Shown here piece by piece: positions 1 to 9,215 of a stretch of 64,000 nucleotides of DNA (position 1 is its first letter; each line of letters opens with the position of its first letter). The notes beneath the pieces are model-generated. The model ran no database searches. It was given only the letters and a program-made list of their open reading frames with translations, and was not told the DNA's origin. Made by a program: the position numbers and the translations under genes. This stretch comes from DATAUK01 sp036268295 (GTDB lineage Bacteria > Actinomycetota > Actinomycetes > JAFAQI01), in assembly GCA_036268295.1 (NCBI GenBank), contig DATAUK010000047.1, positions 62,001 through 126,000 on the forward strand. The letters are read 5' to 3'.

Positions 1-2
1 GT

Positions 3-125
3 GCCGAGCTGGGGAGCTTCCGCACCACCTCGGAGCTCGCCGAGCTGAGCGCGATCGCCGCCCGCAACCCGCAGGTCGACACCACCGCGCTTCGCCAGGC
101 ACTCAGCGAGCAGCTCTCGCGCTAA
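3..125 (+). CDS. C-terminal fragment of an unidentified protein (5' end outside window)
   Basis: An open frame enters from the left edge and ends at TAA 123-125, giving about 40 residues that end in ALSEQLSR. It is rich in Ala, Leu, Glu and Ser and looks helical, with no motif I recognise. It is called because it stays open from the first base to a stop and is followed by a plausible intergenic gap (126-362). Its function cannot be judged from this tail. Confidence 0.5.
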   Translation, partial: AELGSFRTTSELAELSAIAARNPQVDTTALRQALSEQLSR

Positions 126-362
126 CCGCTGCGCCGTGAGCTGCCGAGCTGTTCCTCGGCGAAACACGATGCGCGATACGCGCTGGGCAGCCGCGGCCCG
201 AGAGCCGCGGAGGCCGGTGCGATCGCCGACAGCGTGAGCGCTGAGACAACGGAAAACCCACTGCCAGCAGGTCGGGATGCCCGGTCACGAATAGCAGACC
301 GGCGAGCGCCGCCGGCCTCAGCGCCGGTGACGTCGCGATCGGCCCTTCCCTATCCTCGAAGG

Positions 363-1916
363 ATGTTCGAGAAGATCTCCCGTCGATACGGCCGGCGCCA
401 GGTGCTCACCGCCGCCACGCTCGGCGTAGCGGGCGGCCTGGTCTGGCGCCCGAAGGCCGCATCCGGGTCGGAGCGGGCCGCCGACGCGACGACCGGCGGG
501 CCACAGTGGATCGCGTTCGGGCCGAGCCCCACCACCAGCATGTACGTCAACTGGTCGAGCGGCAGCGCGAACGGCGCGAGCGACCCGCCTTCTCAGCCGC
601 AGGTGAAGTGGGGCAGCAGCGCCGGCCGCTACGGGACAACGCAGGACGCCGATCACTCCAGACAGGTTCCGATGCCGGCCGGCGTCACCGGCGAGCCGGT
701 CGAGAACACCTTCTACAGCAACGCGCTGATCCGTTCGCTCTCGCCGGGTACGACGTACCACTACTCGGTCACCAACGACGGGAGCAACTGGAGCGCGGAC
801 CGGACGTTCACGACGGCGGGTGCCGGGCTGCCGAACTTCCGCTTCACCGCGTTCGGCGACCAGGCGACCAAGCCGCGAACCAGCGCGCAAATGGTGTCCC
901 TCATCGCCTCGCGCAAGCCGGCGTTCCATGTCTCCCCCGGCGATCTGGCCTATGCCACGCCGAAGGGCGAGAAGATCCCTGACTTTGACAGCTTCCATCC
1001 GGCGCTGTGGGACAACTACTTCAACATCATCAGCAAGACCGGCACGCACTCGATCCCGTGGATGGCCTCGGTGGGCGCGCATGAGGTCGAGCCGCTCGAG
1101 CGGCACGGCTACGCCGGCTTCGTCACCCGATTCGCCCAGCCCTACGACGCGGCCTCAGGCACACCGGTCGCCCACACCTTCCGGTTCGGCAACGTCGCGT
1201 TCATTCACCTCGACGGCAACGACCTTTCCGCGCAAGAGACCATCAACACCGGTTACAGCGGCGGCGCCCAGACCGCCTGGCTGAAGAAGAAGCTCGCCGG
1301 CTTTCGAGCCGCCGGTTCGCCCATCGACTTCATCGTCGTGGTGTGCGACTGCTGCTGTTATTCGACCAACCGGAGCCACGGCTCCGACGGCGGGCTGCGC
1401 GACGTCTGGGGTCCGCTGTTCGACAAATATCACGTCGACCTGGTCATCAGCGGTCACGTCCATGCCTACGAACGTTCGAACCCGATGCGGGCGGGCAAGG
1501 CGACTCGGCGAGTGGCCCGCGGCGGAAGCGTCCATCCGGTGACCGACGGCACGACCTACATCAACGCCGGCGGCGGCGGCAACAACCTCTACAAGACCTG
1601 GTACGGCCCGACCGATGCGGGTGACGCCGGAAACTCGACCCCGGCCAAGATCTGGCGGTGGCGCGACGGCGACAGCGCCAAGGGCGGCCATGGCGGTCCG
1701 GTCCAGCGCACCGACCCGGTGAAGCACTTCTCGGCGTACCGGCACGCGGCCTGGAGTGCACTGCTGGTCGATGTCACCGCTCCGACCAAGTCGAACAAGA
1801 CGACGCGGATGCGAATCCGGGCGATCCGGCCGACGCAGAGTGCCAGCGCGGTGACGAGCATTGCCAGCCCGGCGGTCATCGATAGCGTCACCCTGGTCCG
1901 CACCCACCACGGCTGA
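363..1916 (+). CDS. Tat-exported purple-acid-phosphatase-like metallophosphoesterase with altered metal-site residues
   Basis: About 517 residues. I chose ATG 363 over an upstream GTG at 234 because it places a twin-arginine signal (RRYGRRQVL, then a hydrophobic Ala/Gly/Leu stretch) at the extreme N terminus, which predicts folded export. A fibronectin-like purple acid phosphatase N domain follows (about residues 45-150), then a calcineurin-like domain. Conserved parts are FTAFGDQ, SPGDLAYA and GHVHAYERS. Two ligand motifs differ from the family. The usual GNH(D/E) reads GAHE (Ala codon 1077-1079), and the usual His-containing strand before YST reads VCDCCCYST (1341-1367). Known family members hydrolyse phosphomonoesters outside the cytoplasm; activity here is uncertain because of these changes. 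The gene appears monocistronic, apart from a possible small reading frame just downstream. Confidence 0.85.
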   Translation: MFEKISRRYGRRQVLTAATLGVAGGLVWRPKAASGSERAADATTGGPQWIAFGPSPTTSMYVNWSSGSANGASDPPSQPQVKWGSSAGRYGTTQDADHSRQVPMPAGVTGEPVENTFYSNALIRSLSPGTTYHYSVTNDGSNWSADRTFTTAGAGLPNFRFTAFGDQATKPRTSAQMVSLIASRKPAFHVSPGDLAYATPKGEKIPDFDSFHPALWDNYFNIISKTGTHSIPWMASVGAHEVEPLERHGYAGFVTRFAQPYDAASGTPVAHTFRFGNVAFIHLDGNDLSAQETINTGYSGGAQTAWLKKKLAGFRAAGSPIDFIVVVCDCCCYSTNRSHGSDGGLRDVWGPLFDKYHVDLVISGHVHAYERSNPMRAGKATRRVARGGSVHPVTDGTTYINAGGGGNNLYKTWYGPTDAGDAGNSTPAKIWRWRDGDSAKGGHGGPVQRTDPVKHFSAYRHAAWSALLVDVTAPTKSNKTTRMRIRAIRPTQSASAVTSIASPAVIDSVTLVRTHHG

Positions 1917-1929
1917 CCGGAGCGTCGCC

Positions 1930-1998
1930 ATGATCTACCTGATCGTCGCAGGGGCGCTGCTGGTCGTCGGTGTCGTGGTGGCCATCCGCTATCCCTGA
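1930..1998 (+). CDS. Small single-span membrane peptide (22 aa)
   Basis: ATG 1930 follows a GGAG at 1919-1922 with a 7-nt gap and runs to TGA 1996-1998. The peptide is almost one transmembrane helix (MIYLIVAGALLVVGVVVAI) ending in RYP. It starts 13 nt after the phosphoesterase stop, so it could be co-transcribed with it. The Shine-Dalgarno spacing and uniform hydrophobicity favour a real gene. The short length means chance cannot be excluded, and no function can be given. Confidence 0.4.
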   Translation: MIYLIVAGALLVVGVVVAIRYP

Positions 1999-2028
1999 TC
2001 CGATCCGATCTGGACCTAGGCTCATGGC

Positions 2029-2973
2029 GTGTATGAGATCGCGCTAACGGTCAGCGCCTGCCTGCGAGCCGGCACCCGAGTCGATGTCGCCTGGGCCGTC
2101 GAGACCCACGGCTTCAGCTCCCGCGACCACAGCGAAGCACTCGCGTTGACGCCCGGCGGCGGGCGCACCGGATCGGTGCTGTCCGGTTCGCTCAACGACC
2201 AGCTTGCCGACGCCGCTGCCAGCAGCACGACGGGACGCCTGGTTGCGCTGCACATCGGTGACGTCGATGCCACGTTGGCCGGTTTGTCGTGCGGCGGTGA
2301 CGCGCGTTGCTTGTTGGTCTCAGCCGCCGAGCTGCCCGCCGAGCTGTGGCCCCACCTGCAACTTCGGCTGCCGGTCTGCCTGATCACTCGACTCGCCGGC
2401 GATCACATCGTCGAGACCACGATGTTCACGGCAGATTCGATCGCCGATGCCGGCGAGGACATCGCGGAGATGTTCCGCCACGGTGTCAGCGACACCACGA
2501 TGTCGGCGGACACCGTGGTCACCGTCCTGTGGCCGGTCCCCAAACTGGTGATCATCGGCGGCGGCGCGACCGCCGACGCGCTGGCGGCAGCGGCCGGTCT
2601 GCTCGGCTGGCATGCCGTGACTGTCAACGACGCCAGCTCGGCGATCGGGCTGATCGCGGGACTGGCGGCGATGGACAACGTCGCCGTCCTCAGTCACGAC
2701 CTCGAGGTCGGCGGCCCGGCACTCGAGGCGGCGCTCGGCAGCGGGGTCGGATATATCGGAGCGCTCGGAGCGCGGCGCACCCAGCAGGCCAGGGCACAGT
2801 GGCTCGCCGATCACGGCATCACCGAGCTCGACCGGATCCATGGACCGGCAGGCCTCGACATCGGCGCGAACACCCCGGCCGAGATCGCCGTGTCGATCGT
2901 TGCCGAGGCTCTCGCGACCAAGACCGGATCGAGCGTCGCCTCACTGCGCGAGCTCTCCGGCCCGATCCACTGA
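2029..2973 (+). CDS. XdhC/CoxI family protein (molybdenum-cofactor insertion factor type)
   Basis: 314 residues from GTG 2029. The N-terminal XdhC_CoxI domain covers about residues 5-80. A C-terminal Rossmann-like domain starts at KLVIIGGGATADAL and contains the family signatures GYIGALGARRTQQ and HGPAGLDIGANTPAEIAVS. Known members bind or sulfurate molybdenum cofactor and hand it to xanthine dehydrogenase or CO dehydrogenase-type enzymes. No molybdoenzyme gene lies in this window, so the client is elsewhere or unknown. The gene stands alone between the phosphoesterase and ftsH, with about 90 nt before the latter. Confidence 0.85.
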   Translation: MYEIALTVSACLRAGTRVDVAWAVETHGFSSRDHSEALALTPGGGRTGSVLSGSLNDQLADAAASSTTGRLVALHIGDVDATLAGLSCGGDARCLLVSAAELPAELWPHLQLRLPVCLITRLAGDHIVETTMFTADSIADAGEDIAEMFRHGVSDTTMSADTVVTVLWPVPKLVIIGGGATADALAAAAGLLGWHAVTVNDASSAIGLIAGLAAMDNVAVLSHDLEVGGPALEAALGSGVGYIGALGARRTQQARAQWLADHGITELDRIHGPAGLDIGANTPAEIAVSIVAEALATKTGSSVASLRELSGPIH

Positions 2974-3062
2974 CGGTCGCTGTCGGATCGATCGATCGGC
3001 GCGGTCGGCTGCGGCCGAATATCGTGACGGGAGCGGGTCGTCATGCGTGCCGTTGGTGCAAC

Positions 3063-5018
3063 ATGATCCCGGCGCGATGGGAGCACAGCGTGACGTGTCG
3101 CCAGATCCATCCGACCGCATCGGCGAAGCCCGGCCCGCCGAGCGATCGGCGGCCGGCGCCGGCCCCGCCACCGCCGCCGCCGTGGCGCCATTGGCTGCTG
3201 GTCGCCGGCGTCGCGCTGACCGTGCTGCTGTTCATCTTCTCGGCCACCAGCCGCGCGACCTCGCCGAAGGAGCTGTCATTCACGGCGTTCCAGTCGGATG
3301 TCACCGCGAACCTGGTGAAGACCGCGACGATCGGCTCGACCGGTCATGTGTCCGGCACGTTCATCAAGGGCGCGACCTACACGACGCAGATCCCGATCGC
3401 CCTGCAGGACACCAACCTCAACGCCTTGCTGCACGCCCATCACGTCAACATCACCGGCTCGCCGCCGAGCAGCGGGTTCACCCTCGCGTCGGTCATCGGC
3501 GACTTGTTGCCGTTGCTGTTCTTCGTCGGCATCTTCTGGTTCATCAGCCGCAGCGCCCGCAAGCAGCTCGGTGGCGCCGGGGTCGGCGGTCGGCTGATGG
3601 GGATCGGCGGGTCGAAGGCGAAGGTCTACGACGAGGAGCGACCGACGACGCGGTTCACCGACATCGCCGGGTACGACGGCGCGAAACGCGAGGTGTCCGA
3701 GGTCGTCGACTTCTTGAAGAACCCCGAGCGCTACACGAAGGCAGGCGCGGTCGGGCCGAAGGGCGTGTTGATGGTTGGCCCGCCCGGCACCGGCAAGACA
3801 CTCATGGCCCGAGCGGTCGCCGGTGAGGCCGAAGTGCCGTTCTTCGCGCTGACCGGATCCAGCTTCGTCGAAATGTTCGTCGGGGTCGGCGCCTCCCGGG
3901 TGCGGGACCTGTTCGCAGATGCGCGCAAGCGTGCACCTGCGATCATCTTCATCGACGAGATCGATGCGATCGGCGGTAAACGCGGCAGCGGCTTCGGCGG
4001 CAACGACGAACGCGAGCAGACCCTCAACCAGATGCTGGCCGAGATGGACGGGTTCGACCCTGCGGTCGACATCGTGGTGATCGCCGCGACCAACCGACCC
4101 GAGTCACTCGACCCGGCGCTGCTGCGACCCGGCCGGTTCGACCGCACTGTCGAGATCCCGCTGCCGAACCTCATCGAACGCAAGGCGATCCTCGGGGTCC
4201 ACGCCCACGGCAAGCAGATCGGGCCGGACGTCGACCTCGGTGTCGTGGCACGGGCCACCCCTGGATTCTCCGGTGCCGACCTCGCCAATCTTGTCAACGA
4301 AGCCGCCTTGCACGCCGTACGGTTCAACCGGACGATCGTCGAAGCCGGCGACTTCGACGCGGCTCGCGACCGGCTGTTGCTCGGCCGCCGAGACAGCTCG
4401 AACGCCCTGCTGCCGGCCGAGCAGCACTCGGTCGCCGTGCACGAGACCGGGCACGCCCTGGTCGCGGCACTGTCACCGCACGCCGACCCGGTTGCGAAGA
4501 TCACCATCTTGCCAGCCGGGCAGGCGCTCGGCGTCACCGAGCAGCTCCCGGAGGACGAGCGTCACCTTTACCCGGAGAGCTATCTGCTCGACTCGCTCGC
4601 GGTCCGACTCGGTGGGCGTGCCGCCGAGGTCCTGGTGCTCGGCGAGGCGTCGACCGGTGCGTCCAACGACCTCGCCGGAGCGACCCAGCTCGCGACCCGG
4701 ATGGTGCGCGAGTGGGGACTCTCGCCACGGCTCGGCCCGATTGGCTACAGCAACGACGGACCCGGCTACCTCGGCGAGACCGGCATCTCCAACCGCCCGT
4801 ACGCCGAAGCCACTCAGCGGGCCATCGACGAGGAGGTCGCCCAGCTGCTGCGCGACGCCGAGGAGCGCGCGACCACCCTGCTTCGGACCCACCGCGGCCA
4901 ACTCGACCAGGTGGTTGCGCTGCTGCTCCAGCACGAGACCATCGACGGCGCTCAACTCATGGCGATCGTCAACGGGACGGACGCACCGACACCGGCGCCG
5001 GCTGTCGTCAGCTCGTAG
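3063..5018 (+). CDS. ftsH: ATP-dependent zinc metalloprotease FtsH
   Basis: 651 residues from ATG 3063; a GTG at 3090 is an alternative start. The order is a Pro-rich N terminus, TM helix 1 (about 44-61), a short extracytoplasmic domain, TM helix 2 (SVIGDLLPLLFFVGIFWF), then an AAA+ module. The module has Walker A GPPGTGKT (about 239-246), Walker B IIFIDEID and the second region of homology NRPESLDPALLRPGRFDR. The M41 peptidase has HETGH (about 460-464) and a third-ligand region GASNDL. All catalytic residues are present, so an active membrane-protein quality-control hexamer is expected. It lacks the long disordered tail of many actinobacterial FtsH proteins and is not next to folate genes, so it may be a second ftsH copy. 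Confidence 0.95.
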   Translation: MIPARWEHSVTCRQIHPTASAKPGPPSDRRPAPAPPPPPPWRHWLLVAGVALTVLLFIFSATSRATSPKELSFTAFQSDVTANLVKTATIGSTGHVSGTFIKGATYTTQIPIALQDTNLNALLHAHHVNITGSPPSSGFTLASVIGDLLPLLFFVGIFWFISRSARKQLGGAGVGGRLMGIGGSKAKVYDEERPTTRFTDIAGYDGAKREVSEVVDFLKNPERYTKAGAVGPKGVLMVGPPGTGKTLMARAVAGEAEVPFFALTGSSFVEMFVGVGASRVRDLFADARKRAPAIIFIDEIDAIGGKRGSGFGGNDEREQTLNQMLAEMDGFDPAVDIVVIAATNRPESLDPALLRPGRFDRTVEIPLPNLIERKAILGVHAHGKQIGPDVDLGVVARATPGFSGADLANLVNEAALHAVRFNRTIVEAGDFDAARDRLLLGRRDSSNALLPAEQHSVAVHETGHALVAALSPHADPVAKITILPAGQALGVTEQLPEDERHLYPESYLLDSLAVRLGGRAAEVLVLGEASTGASNDLAGATQLATRMVREWGLSPRLGPIGYSNDGPGYLGETGISNRPYAEATQRAIDEEVAQLLRDAEERATTLLRTHRGQLDQVVALLLQHETIDGAQLMAIVNGTDAPTPAPAVVSS

Positions 5019-5020
5019 AT

Positions 5021-6058
5021 GTGATCAGCTTCGACGACGTACCCCTGTCCGTGCTCGACCTTGCCCCGGTGCCGACCGGATCGAGTGTCGGCGAGGCGCT
5101 GGCTGCCTCGATCAGCCTCGCCCAGCACGTCGAAGCGCTGGGCTTCAAGCGGTTCTGGGTCGCCGAGCACCACAACATGCCGGGCATCGCGAGCTCATCA
5201 CCGCCGGTGCTGCTCGCGGCCATTGCCGCCCGGACCACCGAGATCCGGATCGGCTCGGGCGGGGTGATGCTGCCCAACCATGCGCCGCTCGTCGTCGCGG
5301 AGCAGTTCGGGATGCTCGAGGCGCTGCATCCCGGCCGGGTCGATCTCGGTATCGGTCGCGCGCCGGGCACTGACCAGCTCACCGCGTTCGCACTGCGCCG
5401 GTCGGTCGACGCGCTCAATGCCGACGAGTTCCCGTCGCAGCTGACCGACCTGATCGGCTTCTTCAGCGGCGAGTGGCCGGCCGGGCACTTCATGGCCGCG
5501 ATCACCGCCGTCCCGGGCAAGGGCAATCCGCCGGCGATGTGGCTGCTCGGCTCGAGTGGCTACAGCGCCCAGGTCGCGGCAACGCTCGGGCTGCCGTTCG
5601 CCTTTGCCCACCACTTCAGTCCGGCCAACACGCTGCCTGCCCTGGAGCTCTACCGATCCAGCTTCCAGCCGTCGGCAACTCTCGCCGAGCCCTACGCCAT
5701 GGTGTGCGCCGCGGTGATCTGCGCCGACAGCGATCAGGCGGCGAGGACCCTCGCCGAGCCCGGCGCACTCGGCTTTCTGAAGCTGCGCTCGGGCCGTCCC
5801 TCGACCACACCGACCCCGGAAGAGACGGCGTCCTACCCCTACTCCGAGGCCGAGCGGGCCTTCGTCGATGACCGGTTGGCGGCCCAGATCATCGGAGATC
5901 CCGCGACGGTACGCCGAGGGATCGCTGAGCTGCTCGCCGCGACGAACGCGGACGAGCTGATGGTCACCACCTCGACGTTCGACCCGGCCGACCGCCGGCG
6001 GTCGTTCGATCTGCTCGCCTCGATCGCTGTCACAACACCGCCGCGGGAGCCACAATGA
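5021..6058 (+). CDS. LLM-class (luciferase-like) flavin-dependent oxidoreductase
   Basis: 345 residues from GTG 5021, only two bases after the ftsH stop, so translation is probably coupled. It is a typical group of TIM-barrel FMN/F420-dependent enzymes. Visible family signatures are FKRFWVAEHHNMPGIASSSP near the N terminus, TTEIRIGSGGVMLPNHAPL, ALHPGRVDLGIGRAPGTD and a C-terminal GDPATVRRGIAEL. The substrate cannot be inferred. Known relatives include alkanal monooxygenase-like and F420-dependent reductases. The linkage to ftsH is by spacing only, with no obvious functional relation. Confidence 0.9.
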   Translation: MISFDDVPLSVLDLAPVPTGSSVGEALAASISLAQHVEALGFKRFWVAEHHNMPGIASSSPPVLLAAIAARTTEIRIGSGGVMLPNHAPLVVAEQFGMLEALHPGRVDLGIGRAPGTDQLTAFALRRSVDALNADEFPSQLTDLIGFFSGEWPAGHFMAAITAVPGKGNPPAMWLLGSSGYSAQVAATLGLPFAFAHHFSPANTLPALELYRSSFQPSATLAEPYAMVCAAVICADSDQAARTLAEPGALGFLKLRSGRPSTTPTPEETASYPYSEAERAFVDDRLAAQIIGDPATVRRGIAELLAATNADELMVTTSTFDPADRRRSFDLLASIAVTTPPREPQ

Positions 6059-6062
6059 ACAG

Positions 6063-8522
6063 ATGCTCGCCCGCCACGGACTAGACCCGAAGGAGCAGGC
6101 CATCGCGCCGCTGCTGTCGGTGCGCGGCCTGGCGGCTAACTACGGTGCGCGCCGGGCCCTCACCGGCGTTGATCTGGACATCCAACCCGGCGAGGTGCTC
6201 GCGCTGGCGGGTGAGAACGGTGCGGGCAAGTCGACGCTGGTGCGGTGCATCGCGGGCGACCTCCCAGTCGCCGCCGGCGAGATCTTCCTCGATGGCGAGC
6301 GGATCCGGGTCGGCCCCAAGGCGGTGTCGCGTCGCGGCGTCGCAGTGGTCTGGCAGGACCTCTCGCTATGCGACAACCTTGACGTCGCGTCGAACCTGCT
6401 GCTCGGCCGTGAGCCGCGGCGGATCCTGGCCTCCGACGCCCGGTTTCACGCCGCCGCAGCCGAGCTCCTCTCCGGTCTCGGCATCCCGGTGCCTGACACG
6501 ACGCGACCCGTCGCGTCGTTGTCCGGCGGCCAGCGCCAGCTGATCGCCGTCGCGCGCGCGATGCGCGATGCGCCAAGGTTGCTGATCCTCGACGAGCCCA
6601 CCGCCTCGCTCGGTGTGATCGAGTCAGGTCAGGTGGAAAGCCTCACCCGGCGGCTCTGCGACGACGGCACCACGATCCTGCTGGTCTCCCATGACATCGA
6701 GCAGATGTTCCGGCTGGCCGACCGGATCATCGTGCTACGCCAGGGCCGGGTCGTCGCGGACGTGCCGACCGCGAGCGGGCACCCCGACGAGATCGTCGCG
6801 CTGATGTCCGGCCAGCCGGTCGACTCCTCGCCGCGCCGGCAGCTCGACCGGCTGCACAGCCTGGTCGGCCAGCTCACCTCCGCTGATCGGTCGTCGAGTC
6901 TCGCCGTCATTCTCTCCGCGCTCGGGACAGCGCTTGCCGCCGACCGGCTGTGCATCCACCTCGTCGACTCCGACCGGCTGCGGCTGACTGCGTCGGTCGG
7001 GCTTCCGGCTGACCTGCTCACCGCCTGGGCCGAGTTGCCGAGCCTGCCCTCCGGCGGTCCGGCCGGCGCCGCCGCGTCATCGAAGTCCACCGTGATCGAC
7101 AACGATGTCCGCACCGCTCCGACCTGGACGGCGTACCGCAAGATCGCCGAGCGGGCCAACATCCGCAGCTCGTGGGCAGTGCCGGTGACCGGCTCCGCCG
7201 GGCTGGTCGGCGTGATCACCGTCATCCGCCGCAGTCGCGGCACGCCGCACCGCGACGAGCTGGATCTGGTGACCCTCTACGCCGGGTACGCCGCGAGCAC
7301 CGCCGAACGCGACGGGCTGCTCGGCGAGGTGACCGCCCGCAACCGGGTGCTCGAGACGATCCGAGTCGTTCTCGAGCAGCTCGCGGTCTCGGTGCCGCTC
7401 GCGGCCGGCCTGGACATCGCGGTCGACACACTGCGGCTAGGGCTCGGTGCCGATGAGGTCGCGTTGCTCGGGTGGCTGCCCGACGAGGAGCCGCGGTGTC
7501 GGGGCTGGTCGAGTGCGGCCGGTGGCACGATGCGCGCCACCTCACCATTGGTGCGTGCACTGCAGACCGCCCACCAGCGCAGCGCCGAGCAACCGGTGAT
7601 CTCGGTTGAGACAGGCGGCGCCCAAGTGCTCGCTGCCCAGGTGCCGGCACCCGACGGACCGCTGACGCTGCTGGCCGCGTGGCCGGCGCACTCCTCGGCT
7701 GCCGTGTCCGGGCCGGGCGATGACGCCGCCGCCCTGCTCGAGGACGCCGCCCGGTCGCTGCAGCTCGCCCTCGAGCGGGAGAGCTCTGAACGAGCCCACC
7801 GCGAGGCCGCAGGCCTACGCCGATCCCAGGAGCTGCAACGAGATTTCCTCTCCCGGCTGAGCCACGAGCTACGGACACCGCTGACCGCGATCCACGGCTA
7901 CGCCGACAGCCTGCTGCAAACCGATGTGACCTGGGATGCCGACTCGCAGGAGCGATTCCTGTCCCGGATCACGACCGAGTCGGCCCGGCTCAGCCGGCTG
8001 GTCGGCGACCTGCTGGACCTCTCAGCGATCGAGTCGAACATCCTGCGCCTTCATCGCGACTGGTGCGACATCGCGCTGATCGTCGATGCGGCACGGGCCT
8101 GCCTGCCGCTGGATACGATCGGCCGCGTCCAGGTCACGTGCGACCCGTTGCCGGCGGTGTGGGCCGACCACGACCGCCTCGAGCAGGTGCTGGTCAACCT
8201 GATGGACAACGCGGTCCGGCACAATCCGTCCGGCACCGAGATCACGGTCAGCGCCAAAGCCGCCGACGGACACGCCGTGACCATTACCGTCGCGGACAAC
8301 GGAATCGGGCTGCCTCGCTCCTTCGACGGACACGACACACCTCGAAGTGCGACCGCCGGCGCCGGCCTCGGACTCTCGATCAGCCGCGCCATCGTCGCGG
8401 CTCACGGCGGGACGCTGCGGCTCGAACAGCCCCAGCGCGGCACCCGCTGGCACATCGATCTGCCGTATGCCGGCGCCGATGCCGAGAACGAGCCAAGCCC
8501 GCTGGTCACCACAGATGGCTGA
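6063..8522 (+). CDS. Fusion: sugar-type ABC ATPase + GAF-like regions + sensor histidine kinase
   Basis: 819 residues from ATG 6063, soluble throughout. Residues 15-250 are a full ABC ATPase of the ribose/xylose importer type: Walker A GENGAGKST (50-58), signature LSGGQ (153-157), Walker B LLILDEP (173-179) and H-loop His210. Residues about 263-415 are GAF-like, and 430-575 look like a second GAF-type region. A HisKA helix with SHELRTP follows (phospho-acceptor His601), then HATPase_c with NLMDNAVRH (N712/N716), ADNGIGL and GAGLGLS. Every catalytic motif of both enzymes is intact. The regulator gene overlaps its 3' end by 8 nt, and a matching importer follows. The likely role is a cytoplasmic kinase that docks on, or senses, a sugar ABC importer through its ATPase half. 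That role is inference; the domain order is read directly. Confidence 0.92.
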   Translation: MLARHGLDPKEQAIAPLLSVRGLAANYGARRALTGVDLDIQPGEVLALAGENGAGKSTLVRCIAGDLPVAAGEIFLDGERIRVGPKAVSRRGVAVVWQDLSLCDNLDVASNLLLGREPRRILASDARFHAAAAELLSGLGIPVPDTTRPVASLSGGQRQLIAVARAMRDAPRLLILDEPTASLGVIESGQVESLTRRLCDDGTTILLVSHDIEQMFRLADRIIVLRQGRVVADVPTASGHPDEIVALMSGQPVDSSPRRQLDRLHSLVGQLTSADRSSSLAVILSALGTALAADRLCIHLVDSDRLRLTASVGLPADLLTAWAELPSLPSGGPAGAAASSKSTVIDNDVRTAPTWTAYRKIAERANIRSSWAVPVTGSAGLVGVITVIRRSRGTPHRDELDLVTLYAGYAASTAERDGLLGEVTARNRVLETIRVVLEQLAVSVPLAAGLDIAVDTLRLGLGADEVALLGWLPDEEPRCRGWSSAAGGTMRATSPLVRALQTAHQRSAEQPVISVETGGAQVLAAQVPAPDGPLTLLAAWPAHSSAAVSGPGDDAAALLEDAARSLQLALERESSERAHREAAGLRRSQELQRDFLSRLSHELRTPLTAIHGYADSLLQTDVTWDADSQERFLSRITTESARLSRLVGDLLDLSAIESNILRLHRDWCDIALIVDAARACLPLDTIGRVQVTCDPLPAVWADHDRLEQVLVNLMDNAVRHNPSGTEITVSAKAADGHAVTITVADNGIGLPRSFDGHDTPRSATAGAGLGLSISRAIVAAHGGTLRLEQPQRGTRWHIDLPYAGADAENEPSPLVTTDG

Positions 8523-9210
8523 GCAGACCCGGGTTCTGCTGGTCGAAGACGACCCCAACATCGTCGACCTGGTGAGGTCCAACCTCGCGGTCCGCGGCTT
8601 CGACACCATGGTGTCGACCGACGGCAACCGGGCGTTGCAGCTACTCGAAAGCGGTCGGCCCGACGTCGTACTGCTGGATCTGATGCTTCCCGGAGTCGAC
8701 GGCATGGAACTGTGCCGGGACATGCGCGAGCGGTCGGCGGTGGGCATCATCGTGGTCTCGGCGCGGCGTGGTGAACGCGACAAGGTCAGCGCGCTGAACA
8801 TGGGCGCGGATGACTACATGACCAAACCGTTCAGCATCGAAGAGCTGCTGGCGCGGATCACGGCGACCTTGCGCCGCAGCCGACCGGCGATGTCGCCCGA
8901 GCCAGCCATGACGACGGTGCTGGTGGGTGACATCGCGATCGACCTCGCCGGGCAGCGAGTCACCCGGGACGGGGTGGAGATCCACCTCACCACCACCGAG
9001 TTCGCGTTGCTTCGTGAGCTCGCCATTGACCGAGGCAAGCTGCTCAGCCACGCCGACCTGCTCCGGCGGGTCTGGGGTGTCGGCTACCAGACCGAGACCG
9101 AGTACGTCCGGGTCTATATCCGGCGGCTGCGCGCCAAGCTCGAGGTCGACGGCGTACCGCGGCTGATCATCACCCAGCCTCGTGCCGGCTATCGGTTGGC
9201 CTCGGACTGA
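8515..9210 (+). CDS. OmpR/PhoB-family response regulator
   Basis: 231 residues from ATG 8515, which overlaps the kinase stop by 8 nt, so the pair is translationally coupled. The receiver domain (1-120) has the acidic pair EDD at 11-13, phospho-acceptor Asp55 in VVLLDLMLPG, a Ser near 82 and Lys104 in MTKPF. The C-terminal winged helix (about 135-230) has the Trans_reg_C features LTTTEFALLRELA and VYIRRLRAKLE. It is expected to be phosphorylated by the fusion kinase and to bind direct repeats. Candidate repeats lie immediately downstream at 9216-9280, before the binding-protein gene. Confidence 0.95.
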   Translation: MAEQTRVLLVEDDPNIVDLVRSNLAVRGFDTMVSTDGNRALQLLESGRPDVVLLDLMLPGVDGMELCRDMRERSAVGIIVVSARRGERDKVSALNMGADDYMTKPFSIEELLARITATLRRSRPAMSPEPAMTTVLVGDIAIDLAGQRVTRDGVEIHLTTTEFALLRELAIDRGKLLSHADLLRRVWGVGYQTETEYVRVYIRRLRAKLEVDGVPRLIITQPRAGYRLASD

Positions 9211-9215
9211 GGTGC

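Noticed and set aside
126..362. CCGCGG repeats near 190-210 as a terminator for the first gene
   Set aside because: The arms are self-palindromic GC runs with no T run after them.
318..1106. Long minus-strand open frame opposite the metallophosphoesterase
   Set aside because: It has low-complexity Arg/Ala-rich sequence, typical of a GC-rich shadow frame, and no domain. The plus strand has clear motifs.
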